From Taibaiella sp. (lineage in GTDB: Bacteria > Bacteroidota > Bacteroidia > Chitinophagales > Chitinophagaceae), in NCBI GenBank assembly GCA_019739295.1, contig JAHHDV010000021.1, forward strand, positions 1-64,000: a stretch of DNA of 64,000 bases, in the 5' to 3' direction. A program made the position numbers and the translations under genes. The notes beneath the pieces are model-generated. The model was not told the origin of the DNA. It did not search any database and saw nothing but the letters and a program-made list of their open reading frames with translations. Every line of letters begins with the position of its first letter. Position 1 is the first letter of the stretch. Positions 40,134 to 50,906 of this stretch are shown piece after piece.

Positions 40134-41186
40134 ATGTGTCCTAAAATTCCTCTTAAAGTATTGGTTAAGGAAAGTGGAAAGCTTTTCTTATTCTTTCTGG
40201 TGGGAACGCTGTTGATTACTTCTCTACAGGATTTTGACCTGAATAACCTTCTGTTCAGAACAGTGTCACTGACCGTATTGTTTGTTCTGATATTTACCAT
40301 CAACACCTATCTGATTTACTATTTTGATCAGAGAAGAAAACGGAATACGGAAAGGATATGGAAGAAAACGTATTCCATAGGATACTGCTGCACCTTAGTT
40401 GTTTTTTTCCTTCATCATATCATTATTCTTTTTTGCCAGAAGGCCGGCATTATAGAAATACCCCATAATGTGGACAGCCTTAGGGGATGGAGGTTGCTGG
40501 TGTTCTTTATATATGCCACTTTCGTCATATACTCCTTTATCTTTTTCATCCAGAATTTCGTACTGGAACAGTATGAGAAAAACCGCATACGGCTGGAACT
40601 GGCAGAATTAAAAGCTACCAACAGCGATGCCATCAATCAGCTCCTGCGTCAGCAGATACAGCCGCACTTCCTGTTCAATGCATTGAATGTACTGAAGACA
40701 TTGATCAAAAGAGACTCCCGGCAGGCAGAAAGTTATTTATTAAAGCTTTCGGATTTCTTAAGGGTTTCTATTTCTCCCAATACATCTGGAGTCGCTACAC
40801 TTAAGGAAGAGCTGAAAGTGTGTAATGATTATATGGAAATGCAAAAAATGAGGTTTGGCCCTGCTTTGCAATATAAAGTGAATATTGACCCGGAAGATGA
40901 AATCCGGAATAAAAAGCTTCCCTTCTTTTCCTTACAGCCATTACTTGAAAATGCGATTAAGCATAACGAGCTGACGGAAGACAACCCGCTTTATACCGAG
41001 ATATGCGCAGAGGGCGAATACGTAATTGTAAAGAATAACTTACAGCCTAAAGCACATACGGAAGTCTCTACCGGGAATGGTCATAATATGCTGCGTAAAC
41101 GTTATCAGATTTTATCGGGGGACGGCCTGGTCATCAGGAAGGATAAAGACAGTTATTCGGTGAGCCTCAAAATTTTGGATTTATGA
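40134..41186 (+). CDS. LytS-type membrane sensor histidine kinase
   Basis: 350 residues. Four N-terminal membrane helices (about residues 15-35, 45-65, 80-105, 120-145) form the sensor part, without a recognised input domain. The His_kinase domain has RQQIQPHFLFNALNVLKTL (phosphorylated His followed by FLFN), then LQPLLENAIKHN as the ATP-binding N box and NGHNMLRKRYQIL. It overlaps the response-regulator gene by four bases. The signal is unknown; the position next to efflux and stress genes hints at envelope stress. Confidence 0.92.
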   Translation: MCPKIPLKVLVKESGKLFLFFLVGTLLITSLQDFDLNNLLFRTVSLTVLFVLIFTINTYLIYYFDQRRKRNTERIWKKTYSIGYCCTLVVFFLHHIIILFCQKAGIIEIPHNVDSLRGWRLLVFFIYATFVIYSFIFFIQNFVLEQYEKNRIRLELAELKATNSDAINQLLRQQIQPHFLFNALNVLKTLIKRDSRQAESYLLKLSDFLRVSISPNTSGVATLKEELKVCNDYMEMQKMRFGPALQYKVNIDPEDEIRNKKLPFFSLQPLLENAIKHNELTEDNPLYTEICAEGEYVIVKNNLQPKAHTEVSTGNGHNMLRKRYQILSGDGLVIRKDKDSYSVSLKILDL

Positions 41187-41938
41187 ACATCGTGATCGTA
41201 GAAGACGAAAAATTAACGGCAGAAGATTTAAAAGATACCATCTTACGTGTCGCTCCGGACCTGAAAGTCGTCAGGATCCTGGGTTCTGTAAAAGAAGCTG
41301 TCGCCTATTTTAAATCCAACCCCATGCCCCAGTTAATATTCAGTGATATCCAGCTGGGAGACGGTTTGAGTTTTGATATCTATCAGGAAGTGGAAGTGAG
41401 CGCGCCTATCGTTTTCTGTACTGCTTATGATGAATATGCATTACAGGCTTTTGATACCAACGGGATTCACTATATCCTTAAGCCTTTTGATGAAAAAAAG
41501 GTGGAAGAAGCCATAGAAAAGTTCAGAAATTTACAATCTGTGTTTACAGAAGAGCGCACATCCTTTATGAAAGTGCTCGAATCCTTACAAAAGTCCCAGG
41601 GCGTCACCCAATCTTTGCTGGTCTATCAACAGGATAAAGTAATCCCTGTAAAATTCAGGGACATCGCATTCTTCTATATCAAAAATGAAGTCACGCACCT
41701 GTATACTTTTTCGCAGAAAATCTATTACATCAACAAATCTCTTGATGTCATACAGCAGATATGTGGCGACGATTTTTACAGGGCCAACCGCCAGTATATC
41801 GTAAACCGAAGCGCGATCAAAGAGATCAACCAGTCCCTGTCCCGCAAAGTATCGGTTGAATTAAATGTACCCTTTCAGGAAAGCATTACTATAAGCAAAG
41901 AAAAGATGACCGATTTCCTGGACTGGCTGAAAGGTTAG
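41183..41938 (+). CDS. LytTR family response regulator
   Basis: 251 residues. The receiver domain (about 1-120) has the acidic pair VEDE, phospho-acceptor Asp55 in FSDIQLGDG, FCTAYDEYA and the conserved Lys in ILKPFD. The C-terminal LytTR DNA-binding domain (about 150-250) contains VIPVKFRDIAFFYIKNEVTHLYTF and ANRQYIVNRSAIKEI. It pairs with the kinase encoded immediately upstream (ATGA overlap). LytTR proteins bind imperfect direct repeats in promoters; the target genes are unknown. Confidence 0.93.
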   Translation: MNIVIVEDEKLTAEDLKDTILRVAPDLKVVRILGSVKEAVAYFKSNPMPQLIFSDIQLGDGLSFDIYQEVEVSAPIVFCTAYDEYALQAFDTNGIHYILKPFDEKKVEEAIEKFRNLQSVFTEERTSFMKVLESLQKSQGVTQSLLVYQQDKVIPVKFRDIAFFYIKNEVTHLYTFSQKIYYINKSLDVIQQICGDDFYRANRQYIVNRSAIKEINQSLSRKVSVELNVPFQESITISKEKMTDFLDWLKG

Positions 41939-42137
41939 CGGAGCGGGCTGAAAAGGTCCCGGTTTGTACCTGCCGGAGAAGGAATGTTCTATTGCAAAAA
42001 TTTCTTTAAAATTATTTATATATTACTAATATATATTCATATTTATTTTGTTTATATTACTTTACTCATTAAAAACAGCCTGAAAAAAATTACAAAAACC
42101 AATATTAAATAATAATTATTTAACAACGAATAATTAG

Positions 42138-42145
42138 TAATTTTG
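42138..42145 (+). promoter_or_regulatory. -7 box upstream of pckA
   Basis: TAATTTTG matches TAnnTTTG, 33 bases before ATG 42179. The preceding 140 bases are very AT-rich with phased A/T tracts, as in a strong promoter with upstream elements. Confidence 0.5.
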
Positions 42146-42178
42146 CAGACATTTTTTTCACAAAATCTTTTATTTGAT

Positions 42179-43792
42179 ATGCAAGAATTGGGCATTAAAA
42201 ATCCATCTTTCGATTTGCAAACTTTGGGCTTGACCCCCGGAAAAGTACATTGGAACCTTTCTTCGGAAACATTAACTGATCAGGCTGTCGCTTTAGGCCA
42301 GGGAACTTTAAATGATACAGGTGCGTTATCTGTGAGTACGGGAAAGTTCACGGGGCGCAGTCCTAAAGATAAATTTACAGTAAAAGACGATATCACACGT
42401 GATTCCGTGGACTGGGGTGATATCAATATCCCGCTGGATCCGGAGAAGTTTGACAAATTGTATGATAAAATGACCCAATACCTGAATGGGAAAGAAATAT
42501 GGGTAAGAGATTCTTATGCAGGTGCTGATCCAAAATACAGATTGAACATCAGGGTAATCAACGAAACCCCCTGGGCGAACCTGTTCTGTAACGACCTTTT
42601 CCTACGCCCTACGGAAAAAGCAATCCAAGATTTCCAACACGACTGGCTGATCCTTCAGGCACCAGGCTTCCTGGCTGATCCTGAAGAAGATGGTGTAAGA
42701 CAAGGAAATTTTACGATAGTCAACTTTACAAAAAAGATCATCTTGATCGGTGGTTCTGCTTATACGGGAGAAATGAAAAAAGGTATCTTCGGTGTGCTGA
42801 ACTTTATCCTTCCCCATGATCATAATGTATTGAGCATGCACTGCTCTGCCAATGAAGGAAAGGACGGCGACGTAGCGCTTTTCTTCGGATTGAGCGGTAC
42901 CGGTAAGACAACGCTGTCTGCAGATCCGGACCGCGCGCTTATCGGAGATGATGAGCATGGATGGGCGGATGGCTCCGTATTCAACTTCGAAGGTGGGTGC
43001 TATGCCAAGGTCATCGATCTGAGTGCCGAGAAAGAACCGCAGATCTTTAAAGCCATCAGACCCGGTGCCCTCTTAGAGAATATCGTCTTCAAAAAAGATT
43101 CTAATGAAGTAGATTATACAGATGGCTCCATCACCGAAAATACAAGGGCAGCATATCCGATCCATCATATCGAGAACGCCAAAGAACCGTCTATGGGCGG
43201 TGACCCGAAGAATATCTTCTTCCTGACCTGCGATGCGTTCGGTATCCTTCCTCCTATTTCCAAACTGACCAAGGCCCAGGCGATGTATCACTTCATCAGC
43301 GGGTATACGGCAAAGGTGGCAGGTACGGAAGTAGGCGTAACAGAGCCTCAGACTACATTCTCGGCTTGTTTCGGAAGGGTATTCCTGCCTTTGCACCCGA
43401 CTAAGTATGCAGAGCTCCTGGGGAAAAAACTGGAAGAGCATCCCGATGTCAATGTATGGCTGATCAATACCGGATGGAGCGGCGGTTCCTATGGCGTTGG
43501 TTCCAGAATGAACTTAAAATATACCAGGGCTATGATTACAGCAGCTATGAATGGCGAGCTGGATAACGTAGCATACGAACCGCATGATGTATTTGGTGTA
43601 TTGATCCCTCAGACCTGTCCTCAGGTCCCTTCAGAGATCCTGAACCCCAGGGATACCTGGGTGGACAAAGAGGCTTATGATACCAAAGCCAACCAGCTGG
43701 CCCAGCTTTTCGTTAAGAACTTTGAGAAATATGCAGACCAGGCTAATGAAGAGATCCGCTCAGCTGCACCAAAAGTACAAGCAGGAGCATAG
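42179..43792 (+). CDS. pckA: Phosphoenolpyruvate carboxykinase (ATP)
   Basis: 537 residues from ATG 42179 (MQELGIKNPSFDLQTLGLTP). It interconverts oxaloacetate + ATP with PEP + CO2 + ADP, the entry to gluconeogenesis. Visible family sites are TGRSPKDKF, the kinase-1a P-loop FGLSGTGKTTLS, the metal-binding IGDDEHGW with FNFEGGCYAK just after, and EPQTTFSACFG near the C-terminus. Intact, with its own promoter and a strong terminator, so monocistronic. Confidence 0.97.
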   Translation: MQELGIKNPSFDLQTLGLTPGKVHWNLSSETLTDQAVALGQGTLNDTGALSVSTGKFTGRSPKDKFTVKDDITRDSVDWGDINIPLDPEKFDKLYDKMTQYLNGKEIWVRDSYAGADPKYRLNIRVINETPWANLFCNDLFLRPTEKAIQDFQHDWLILQAPGFLADPEEDGVRQGNFTIVNFTKKIILIGGSAYTGEMKKGIFGVLNFILPHDHNVLSMHCSANEGKDGDVALFFGLSGTGKTTLSADPDRALIGDDEHGWADGSVFNFEGGCYAKVIDLSAEKEPQIFKAIRPGALLENIVFKKDSNEVDYTDGSITENTRAAYPIHHIENAKEPSMGGDPKNIFFLTCDAFGILPPISKLTKAQAMYHFISGYTAKVAGTEVGVTEPQTTFSACFGRVFLPLHPTKYAELLGKKLEEHPDVNVWLINTGWSGGSYGVGSRMNLKYTRAMITAAMNGELDNVAYEPHDVFGVLIPQTCPQVPSEILNPRDTWVDKEAYDTKANQLAQLFVKNFEKYADQANEEIRSAAPKVQAGA

Positions 43793-43836
43793 GTCCTGAA
43801 AAATTAACCGGATAACGGACCTTTCTGTTAGGTTAC

Positions 43837-43872
43837 AGCCACAACCTGCCGGGCATCCGGCAGGTTGTGGCT
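43837..43872 (+). terminator. Intrinsic terminator of pckA
   Basis: A perfect 16-bp GC-rich stem (43837-43852 with 43857-43872) with a 4-base loop starts 45 bases after the pckA stop; a short T-tract follows. Confidence 0.88.
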
Positions 43873-44175
43873 TTGATATGATCCGGGAAAGGGTGAATTC
43901 CGCTATTTTATTGGAGCGATATCCATATGCATTCGACGACCCATTTGAAAAACCAGGCCATATTATCATTTAGCCACCGGAGCTATCCCCACGAAAGATT
44001 TTGAAAACCGGCAAAGCCCGGTTATCTATACTGCTTTGGATGCCGGGAGAGCTGGGAGGTCGGAGCTTAGCATGAAAATGGTAATATGCCGCTTCAAAAC
44101 AATCCGGCACGGGGTTCTTTCGTTGAAAGGAGCGCATAGACCAGGTATTTGCCACCTGGTATTTGTAAAAAGAAT
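43873..44175. other. Intergenic region, no gene recognised
   Basis: About 300 bases between the pckA terminator and the next promoter. Open frames are short and not protein-like. Near 44148-44168 the pieces CCAGGTATTTG and CCTGGTATTTG form a small repeat that can also fold (CCAGGT with ACCTGG); function unknown. Confidence 0.35.
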
Positions 44176-44183
44176 TAATTTTG
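44176..44183 (+). promoter_or_regulatory. -7 box immediately upstream of the carboxypeptidase-regulatory-domain gene
   Basis: TAATTTTG matches TAnnTTTG and is followed by only seven bases before ATG 44191, predicting a leaderless or near-leaderless transcript. Confidence 0.5.
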
Positions 44184-44190
44184 CACGGAT

Positions 44191-44895
44191 ATGACCTTAT
44201 TTCGCCATTACACCCTGTTCCTGATTTTGTTCATCGCTGCACTGGATGCTCACGCACAAATGATGCAGGGAAAAATATATGATGTAGATGGCAAAAAGCC
44301 GCTGAAAGATGTGATCATCCATAATATATTCAGTGAAGAGATCGTATACTCCGACGAGAATGGACGCTTCCGGATCGAGGTCAGACCAGGGGAGCTGGTA
44401 GAGTTCAAAATGTATAACTACAAGACCTCCAGGGTCAGGATTCACGATGCCCCGGCCAGCTATTACGAAGTGCCTATGGCGATTGGCCCGTTCGAGCTGG
44501 AAGGACTGACCGTATATGGCAGGGATGCCTCCCGCAAGATCGACAGCATCAAGACTGCAGAGGTATTCCAAAAAGCGCTCCGCACCAAAAAGCTTGAAGG
44601 AATGGATGCATTCCAGCACCCGATTTCCGCACTCAGCAAGGAAAACAGGAGGATCTGGGCATTCCAGGAACGGTATCGGAGAACGGAACAGGAGAAATAT
44701 ATCGAATATGTATTCAACCCCGAGCTGATCAGGCAATTGACAGCACTCGGTGAGGACAGCATCGAAGATTACCGGAGAAGGTTCAGGCCTACGATAGACT
44801 GGTTGACAGAATGGAATGAATACGACTATTACCTATATATAAAAAATTCTGTGGCTACCTACAGGACCAATAGTGCCTATTACAGGAAGGAATGA
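44191..44895 (+). CDS. Secreted protein with carboxypeptidase-regulatory-like (CarboxypepD_reg) domain
   Basis: 234 residues with signal peptide MTLFRHYTLFLILFIAALDAHAQ. Residues about 25-105 form a transthyretin-like fold (MQGKIYDVDGKKPLKDVIIHNIFSEEIVYSDENGRFRIEVRPGELVEFKMYNYKTSRVRI), the domain that begins SusC-type receptors and many stand-alone Bacteroidota envelope proteins. The remaining 120 residues are charged and helical (LSKENRRIWAFQERYRRTEQEKYIEYVFNPELI). A periplasmic or surface role is likely; no exact function. Confidence 0.8.
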   Translation: MTLFRHYTLFLILFIAALDAHAQMMQGKIYDVDGKKPLKDVIIHNIFSEEIVYSDENGRFRIEVRPGELVEFKMYNYKTSRVRIHDAPASYYEVPMAIGPFELEGLTVYGRDASRKIDSIKTAEVFQKALRTKKLEGMDAFQHPISALSKENRRIWAFQERYRRTEQEKYIEYVFNPELIRQLTALGEDSIEDYRRRFRPTIDWLTEWNEYDYYLYIKNSVATYRTNSAYYRKE

Positions 44896-44958
44896 GGTTT
44901 CCTCCCGGTTCCAAACTTAAGATTTGATCATAATTTCATCTTCTGATATTGCATTTTT

Positions 44959-44989
44959 TTTGAACGCATTTATAAATATTGTAATTTCA
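44959..44989 (+). promoter_or_regulatory. Putative promoter of phaC
   Basis: TTTG at 44959-44962 and TAATTTCA at 44982-44989 are separated by 19 bases, the spacing expected for the TTTG/TAnnTTTG promoter. The last two bases of the -7 box deviate. ATG 45034 is 44 bases downstream. Confidence 0.45.
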
Positions 44990-45033
44990 CTACCTGACAA
45001 ATCATTCCATCCAAAGTAAAATTTTTAAAGAAT

Positions 45034-46089
45034 ATGACCTTCAAAACTGACAGCATTATAGATGAGCTGAAATCTAATCTCGAAAAAATCCAGAAAGGAT
45101 ACGAAACACTGCAGCATATCGATGATGTAGATGTGGCCGTTACACCCAAGAAATTGGTATGGCAAAGAGATAAAGTAAAACTCTACCATTATGAGACAGA
45201 CCATAAAGTAAAAGCTAAAATTCCTACTATTGTCAGCTTCGCTATGCTGAACAGGCATGATGTGCTGGATTTACAGCAGGATAGAAGCCTGATCAAGAAA
45301 TTATTGGAAGAAGGCCTGGATATTTATATCATGGACTGGGGCTATCCTACGCAGGCAGATAAGTACCTGACCATGGAAGACTACATCGACGGATATTATA
45401 ATGATGCCGTAGATTACATCCGGAAGACCACCGGCCATAAGAAAATCAATATGCAGGGGATCTGCCAGGGTGGCACATATTCTATGATCTACTGCTGCAG
45501 GTATCCCGGGAAGATCAATAGCCTGGTAACCTACGTAGCACCGTTTGATTTTGATGATCAGGACAACATGCTCTTTACCTGGACAAAGTATATCGACATC
45601 GATACTATGGTAGACAGTATAGGCACCATACAGGGTGAAATGATTGACTCCGCATTCTCTATGCTGAAGCCCTCGATGAATATCAGCAAATATATCGGGG
45701 TCCTCAATTCCCTGGAAGACAAAGATAAAATGCTTAACTTCCTGAGGATGGAACGATGGAAAGCAGATCTTCCTGCCATCCCGGGCGAGATGTACAGAAA
45801 GTATATTAAAGACCTGTTCAGGGACAACAAGCTGATTAAAGGAGAAATGGAATTGGGAGGTGAAATAGTGGACCTGAAAAAAATGACGGTTCCGTATCTC
45901 AATGTATATGCACTTCAGGACAATATCATCCCGAACAGCAGTACCAAAGCAATTATGGACAAAATCGGTTCTAAAGACAAAACAGAGATCCCGTTCCCCG
46001 GGGGACACATTGGTGTATTCGTAGGTGGTAAAAGCCAAAAAGAATTAGCCCCGGCTGTCGCCAAATGGACGATCGAAAAAAGTAAATAA
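45034..46089 (+). CDS. phaC: Class III polyhydroxyalkanoate synthase subunit PhaC
   Basis: 351 residues, the size of class III PhaC (about 355) rather than class I/II (about 560-600). It polymerises (R)-3-hydroxyacyl-CoA into PHA storage polyester. The lipase-like box is GICQGG with the catalytic Cys at residue 144, preceded by the family segments LDIYIMDWGYPTQADKYLT and MEDYIDGYYNDAVDYI. The catalytic Asp lies in YALQDNIIPNSS and His in FPGGHIGVFVGG. Class III enzymes normally need PhaE; no phaE, phaA or phaB is adjacent. Own promoter and terminator indicate a single-gene unit. Confidence 0.92.
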   Translation: MTFKTDSIIDELKSNLEKIQKGYETLQHIDDVDVAVTPKKLVWQRDKVKLYHYETDHKVKAKIPTIVSFAMLNRHDVLDLQQDRSLIKKLLEEGLDIYIMDWGYPTQADKYLTMEDYIDGYYNDAVDYIRKTTGHKKINMQGICQGGTYSMIYCCRYPGKINSLVTYVAPFDFDDQDNMLFTWTKYIDIDTMVDSIGTIQGEMIDSAFSMLKPSMNISKYIGVLNSLEDKDKMLNFLRMERWKADLPAIPGEMYRKYIKDLFRDNKLIKGEMELGGEIVDLKKMTVPYLNVYALQDNIIPNSSTKAIMDKIGSKDKTEIPFPGGHIGVFVGGKSQKELAPAVAKWTIEKSK

Positions 46090-46140
46090 ATAGGTTCCGG
46101 TTCACCGGGAAGAAAATAATATCCTGACTATGGGAACATA

Positions 46141-46174
46141 AAAACAAGGGAAGCCAATTGGCTTCCCTTGTTTT
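46141..46174. terminator. Bidirectional terminator between phaC and the T9SS cargo gene
   Basis: An exact 34-base palindrome, AAAACAAGGGAAGCCAA (46141-46157) and its complement (46158-46174), flanked by A on one side and T on the other, between two convergent genes. Confidence 0.88.
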
Positions 46175-46207
46175 TTCCTTATCTCAGTCGATAATCTTCC
46201 AGATAGC

Positions 46208-49200
46208 TTACCGGACTACCTGGAATTTCTTGATTAATGCTCCATGGTCAGATTGAATATGGATATAATAGGAGCCGCTTGGAAGATTGTTCACATCCAG
46301 CTGGTAGCTATGCACCATGTCCAGTTCCTGGGTAAGAAGAACCTGTCCCAGGCTGTTGATCACTTTCAGCTGGCTCATCCTGATACCTTCTTTAGAAGAA
46401 ATGTTCAGATATTGCTGGGTAGGGTTCGGATAGATATCCAGGGACTGGGAGTTTTCGGTATCGTCTATACCTAAAGCTATCGTTACGAAAGTATAATAGG
46501 TTACCGTGCCGCAGCTGCTGGTTACTTCCAGTTTTACCTCATAGCTTCCCGGTTCTTCATAATTATGTCCCGGGGCTGTTTCCGTGCTCGTATGGCCATC
46601 TCCGAAATCCCAACTGTAGGATATGACATTTTCCGGGTGTAATGGTGTAAAGGAGAACCCGTCAGGGCCGAGATTTTCCACGATGATACCATCGATACTC
46701 GGTGCAAATCCATCCTGGATTACATTGATGGTATCCGATCCCATACAACCATACTCATTGGTTACCAACACAATGTAAGTACCTTCTACATCTACGGTAA
46801 TGATCTGTGTAGTCTCACTGTTGCTCCAGTAATATTTGTTTCCGTCCGTACCGGCATCTAAGACAACCTCACTGCCTTCACACACGGAAATATCCGGTCC
46901 CAGATCTACTTCAGGAGAAGGGTTCAACGTTAAGTTAGCCGTATCGCTGCTGATACAACCCCATTCATTGGTCGCCTGTATCCAGAACTGCTCTGTAGAT
47001 CCTCCCGTGCTGGTAGCTGTGATACTTGGCGTAGTCGCGCCTGTATTCCACAGTAATGAAGTTCCTGCAGGTTGTTCAGGTGTCGTATTCAGGGTAATCG
47101 TGTTATTGAATAAGCAGTATACACCATCTTCAATATCAATCTCCACTACCGGGGTGTCTCTGATGAAGGCCTCTACCGGTACCGCTTCTGATACGCATCC
47201 TGCAAAGCTGAAGATAACATTGGGCAGTTCATTGCTTGTCCATTCCCCTGTCTCTCCACATGAATTTCCTTCGTCTGAAGTACTGTAAAATAGCATCTGT
47301 CCCGGAGTGTTGGTATATTTATGTGTACCGGTAGCAGTCCAGAATGCTTCTACATTGCTCCAGCAGATTTGCACCACGATCCCCGATATGCCATCATAGA
47401 ATAAAGGTGTAGAAAACGGGAATACCTGCCAGCCTGTTTCTGTAGGGGTAAACAGCGCATTATAATAAACCTCGGTAAATCCGTCAGTCTGCCAATCCGT
47501 CAAATAATTCATAGTAGAAGGAACGAATTTCACACTGACCGTATAATCCGGGATTCCTTCCGACGGAAGTCCTGCCAGGTTAAACTGGAGATTTTCTATG
47601 ACCCCGGTCGTACCTCCGGATTCGGCTATTTGATCTGCAGTATACAGCATCTGCATCGTAGATCTTCTTTCATTGATATTGAATGGGCCTACATTCCACA
47701 TAGAGCTGCTCGAAGTTGATTCCCCGATCTGAACCAGATTGGCCGGGAAGGCTCCTCCTCTTACATAATACGTTGTGGTAGCACTGATCTCAGGTGTCAT
47801 GATGGTCTCTCCTTCATCAAACGGCACATCACTATCAGGGGTCTCATACCAGTATACAAAACCAGATCCCAGAGATGCAGAAAGCTCTACAGATCCCGGA
47901 CCGCAATGCTGACCCGAAAAGACCTCAGGAGTCTCCGGACTAATGGTTTCTACAAGTACATTTTCAGAATACATCACGACCACATCATCACATTTGACCG
48001 CACAGCGGAAATATGTATTCGTACCTACATCGCTCATTACATAACCGGGAGCAGACAGGTCAGGAGATACGCTTGTCCATGAGCCGGTTCCTGTCGGAGA
48101 GGATTCCCACTCATAAGAGATGCCAAAAGCCAGCGGGATATCCGTACCCAATGACAGGTATATATTTCCTGTGCCACACACCGCTGCCGGGGAAGATGTC
48201 GCTATTACCGTTTCAGGCCATTCCACATCTGCACAATTAGGCGCAGGAGTGATTATGATACCATAATCTTCGGCTTCTCCATCCCAGAAACTCTCACAGG
48301 CATCGAAATCTGTATTCCAGCCCACAGTCCTCACCCGCATTTTGGTCCATCCGGCAGCCGCATCCCCAGGTACTGTGAAATCGGCAACAAAAGATCCTCC
48401 CGGATCAATCGGAACAGCGGATTCTCCAATAATTTCATCTTCTTCGAAGACTCCGTTCTGGTTATAATCGATCCAGATTTTTATACCTCCGGAATTGTTA
48501 GTAAGCTCCACCTCTACGGATGCTGATTGTAATTGCATGACCGTAGCGGTATATTCTTCAGAATAATCTGTATACCCCGGACCACTTCCTGAAGTACAAC
48601 CCGTTTCCAGGTTCGAAAAATCTATAATGGCATCAGAAGTACTTACGCCATCGATCGTGGAAGACCATGTACATCCATCCACATAAGTTGGTGTGCAGTA
48701 ACATTCTGTAAAGGGAGAAACACCTATGGTAACCACATTAGTGGTATCTACTTCTCCGGATGCGGGGCAACTTACAATACACCTGTAATCCGTCGCTTCC
48801 AAAATACCTGCTTCATTTAAATAGTGTACGCCTATAGCGCCGTCAATGGTTACCCAATCTCCCGTACCTGAAGGTACCCTCATCTGCCAGGTCCTTTCCA
48901 TTCCTGCACCCAGCGTAGTACCGGTGTTGAATAACATAAATTCCGTAGAAGGACAGATGTCAAAAGGAGACAGGCTGCCCGCCGTTAATTCCAATTCATC
49001 ACATGGCTCCGCTTCAATTACTGTAATGGCATAATCTTCTGCTTCCCCTCCATCCCAAGGATCACTCATACAAGGATCAAACCAGATAGACCAGGACCTC
49101 GCAGCTACCCGCATCTTTGTAGTACCGGGCACAGCATCTCCAGGAACCTCTACGTTTACCGTAAAGGTACTGCCCGGAGGTAATTCCGTATCAGACTCTC

Positions 49201-50438
49201 CTACCAGCTCCCCTTCATCATCAAAGGATCCGTTCTGATTCCAGTCGATCCAGATCTTAACCCCGCCATTAGTATTGGTGATCGTCGCACTTACCGTAAA
49301 CATAGAAAAACTGTACTGCTGAAGCCTCGTAATCTTCCGAATAATCTTCATAACCACCGGTACAGCCGGTACTCATATTTGAAAAATCCGTAACAGCACC
49401 TGCTGTAAATACATCATTGATCGTGACTTCCCAGTCACATCCCCAGGCAAGTACCGGTTCACAATAACATTCGGCCACAGGTGTAAGGTCTATCGTTATT
49501 TCATTGGTAGTATCCGTCTCCCCTGTAGCATCACAGGTGACAATGCATCTGTAATCCGTAGCTTCGGTGATACCGTCCGTATTGGTATAATTGATAGAAC
49601 CCACTCCCTCAATAGTTACCCATTCTCCTGTCCCTGACGGCACTCTCTGCTGCCATTCCCGGGTCACTCCCGTAGCGAGCATCGTGCCTGAATTAACAAC
49701 AGCGAAGGCTACATCCGGGCAAACATCCGAACCAGAAATGGTCCCCACAGCAAATGCCACGTCTTCACAGGCTTCCGCGTCTTCATAATCAAATTTAATA
49801 TATGGAGCCATAGCATCCATCCATGTGGAAGCAGGGGGCGATGCCGGGTCAGGATTGGTCCCGTCATTATTGTATACCATAGACCTGGTCTCGGGAGTAA
49901 AGTAAGCGACCCAGTCCTGCGAACAATACCATCCTGCAGTATTCTCATCCACTGCCACGACCACGTTACTCTCTCCATCCCAAAAGAAAGGAGTCGTTAA
50001 GGTCAGCTCTACCCACTCACCTGCATCAATGGTGCCCGGAAGGGCCCCGTTGAAAACTTCGGTCAAAGATGCAAATGGGACCCATGATGAAGCTGTGGTA
50101 AATCCCGACACCCCGGTATGGCCCATGTATACTACCCAGTCCTTATAGTTCGCAGAGGAAGATGAATTCCAGGGGCTCGCCATAAACGAAATTTTGGTGA
50201 TCAAAACCGGACCGGTGGCACCGGCATCTATCATTTCATCCGATGTATAGATCTGCTGGGAATAATTGAACCCCATACAGGTCGCTAAAGGGAAATCATA
50301 TGAAGTCGTTTCATCCGACCCTATGATCAACGTTTGTGCTTTGAGTTGTGCAGGAAGTAAAAATAAAGCAATCATACTTCCCCATAAAATCAAACGTTGG
50401 GAACACGAATTTGTAAAATAAGTTTTCATTATCATCAT
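46208..50438 (-). CDS. Large multidomain secreted protein with T9SS sorting domain, one frame break
   Basis: 1409 residues after removing one base from the five-A run 49306-49310; the remaining length is exactly 1410 codons. Signal peptide (LILWGSMIALFLLPAQLKAQ) comes first. Two GEVED domains have calcium-type loops: IWIDWNQNGSFDDEGELVGE and IWIDYNQNGVFEEDEIIGE, each ending GGEAEDY or DGEAEDY. Ig-like, Cys-containing adhesin repeats follow, then a PKD domain (SYSWDFGDGHTS). The C-terminal type A sorting domain starts LDIYPNPTQQYLNIS and ends LPSGSYYIHIQSDHG...FQVVR. T9SS exports it to the surface or medium, probably as an adhesin. No catalytic domain seen. Confidence 0.9.
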
Positions 50439-50906
50439 TTAAATAGAAAATTTCGCCCTTAAAGGGCTTTAAATACCTTCACAATAAGACCCTAATATTT
50501 TCCAAAAGGTTGGGTTAAAAGTAGGCCTTTCCTACAAAAATGTAGTAGTTTTCATATATAAATTAAAAACTAATGTCGCTTCATACAAAGCCTTGCTTTC
50601 ATATCTGCTTCAACGTTTTAGCTAATTGCAGGAGGTGTTTTGAACCCTGGAAACCAAATGACCGGAATATTTCCGGATGCCATCATTTAACTTTTTATTG
50701 GAAAACAAAGGGAACTATTCAAATGATCCCTTTTTTTCAAGCGTATTCCTAACGATCATAACCGCGTATCAATCTGAATGTATAAAACAAAACCACATAT
50801 ACTTCTTTCCATGGTCCAGGGGGAAGACATTGTTCCTTTTGAAGATACCCTTCCTTCTTCTTTGAAGCCCCTGTTTTATTTTTATCTTTACATTTTATTT
50901 GCATCA
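50439..50906. other. Divergent intergenic region, weak hairpins only
   Basis: 468 bases between the T9SS cargo gene and a membrane-protein operon. Near 50450-50475 a short GCCCTTAAAGGGC palindrome lies upstream of the cargo gene, and near 50530-50550 CTACATTTTTGTAG is a second small palindrome on the same flank, either of which could be regulatory. A 7-bp hairpin at 50707-50733 precedes a T-run but ends no known gene. Confidence 0.35.

Noticed and set aside
45301..46038. 245-codon minus-strand open frame opposite phaC
   Set aside because: Antisense shadow of a clear phaC gene; rich in His/Ile/Tyr as expected from the reverse frame.
50707..50733. Hairpin with T-run as a terminator
   Set aside because: The stem is only 7 bp with a 13-base loop, and no gene on either strand ends near it.
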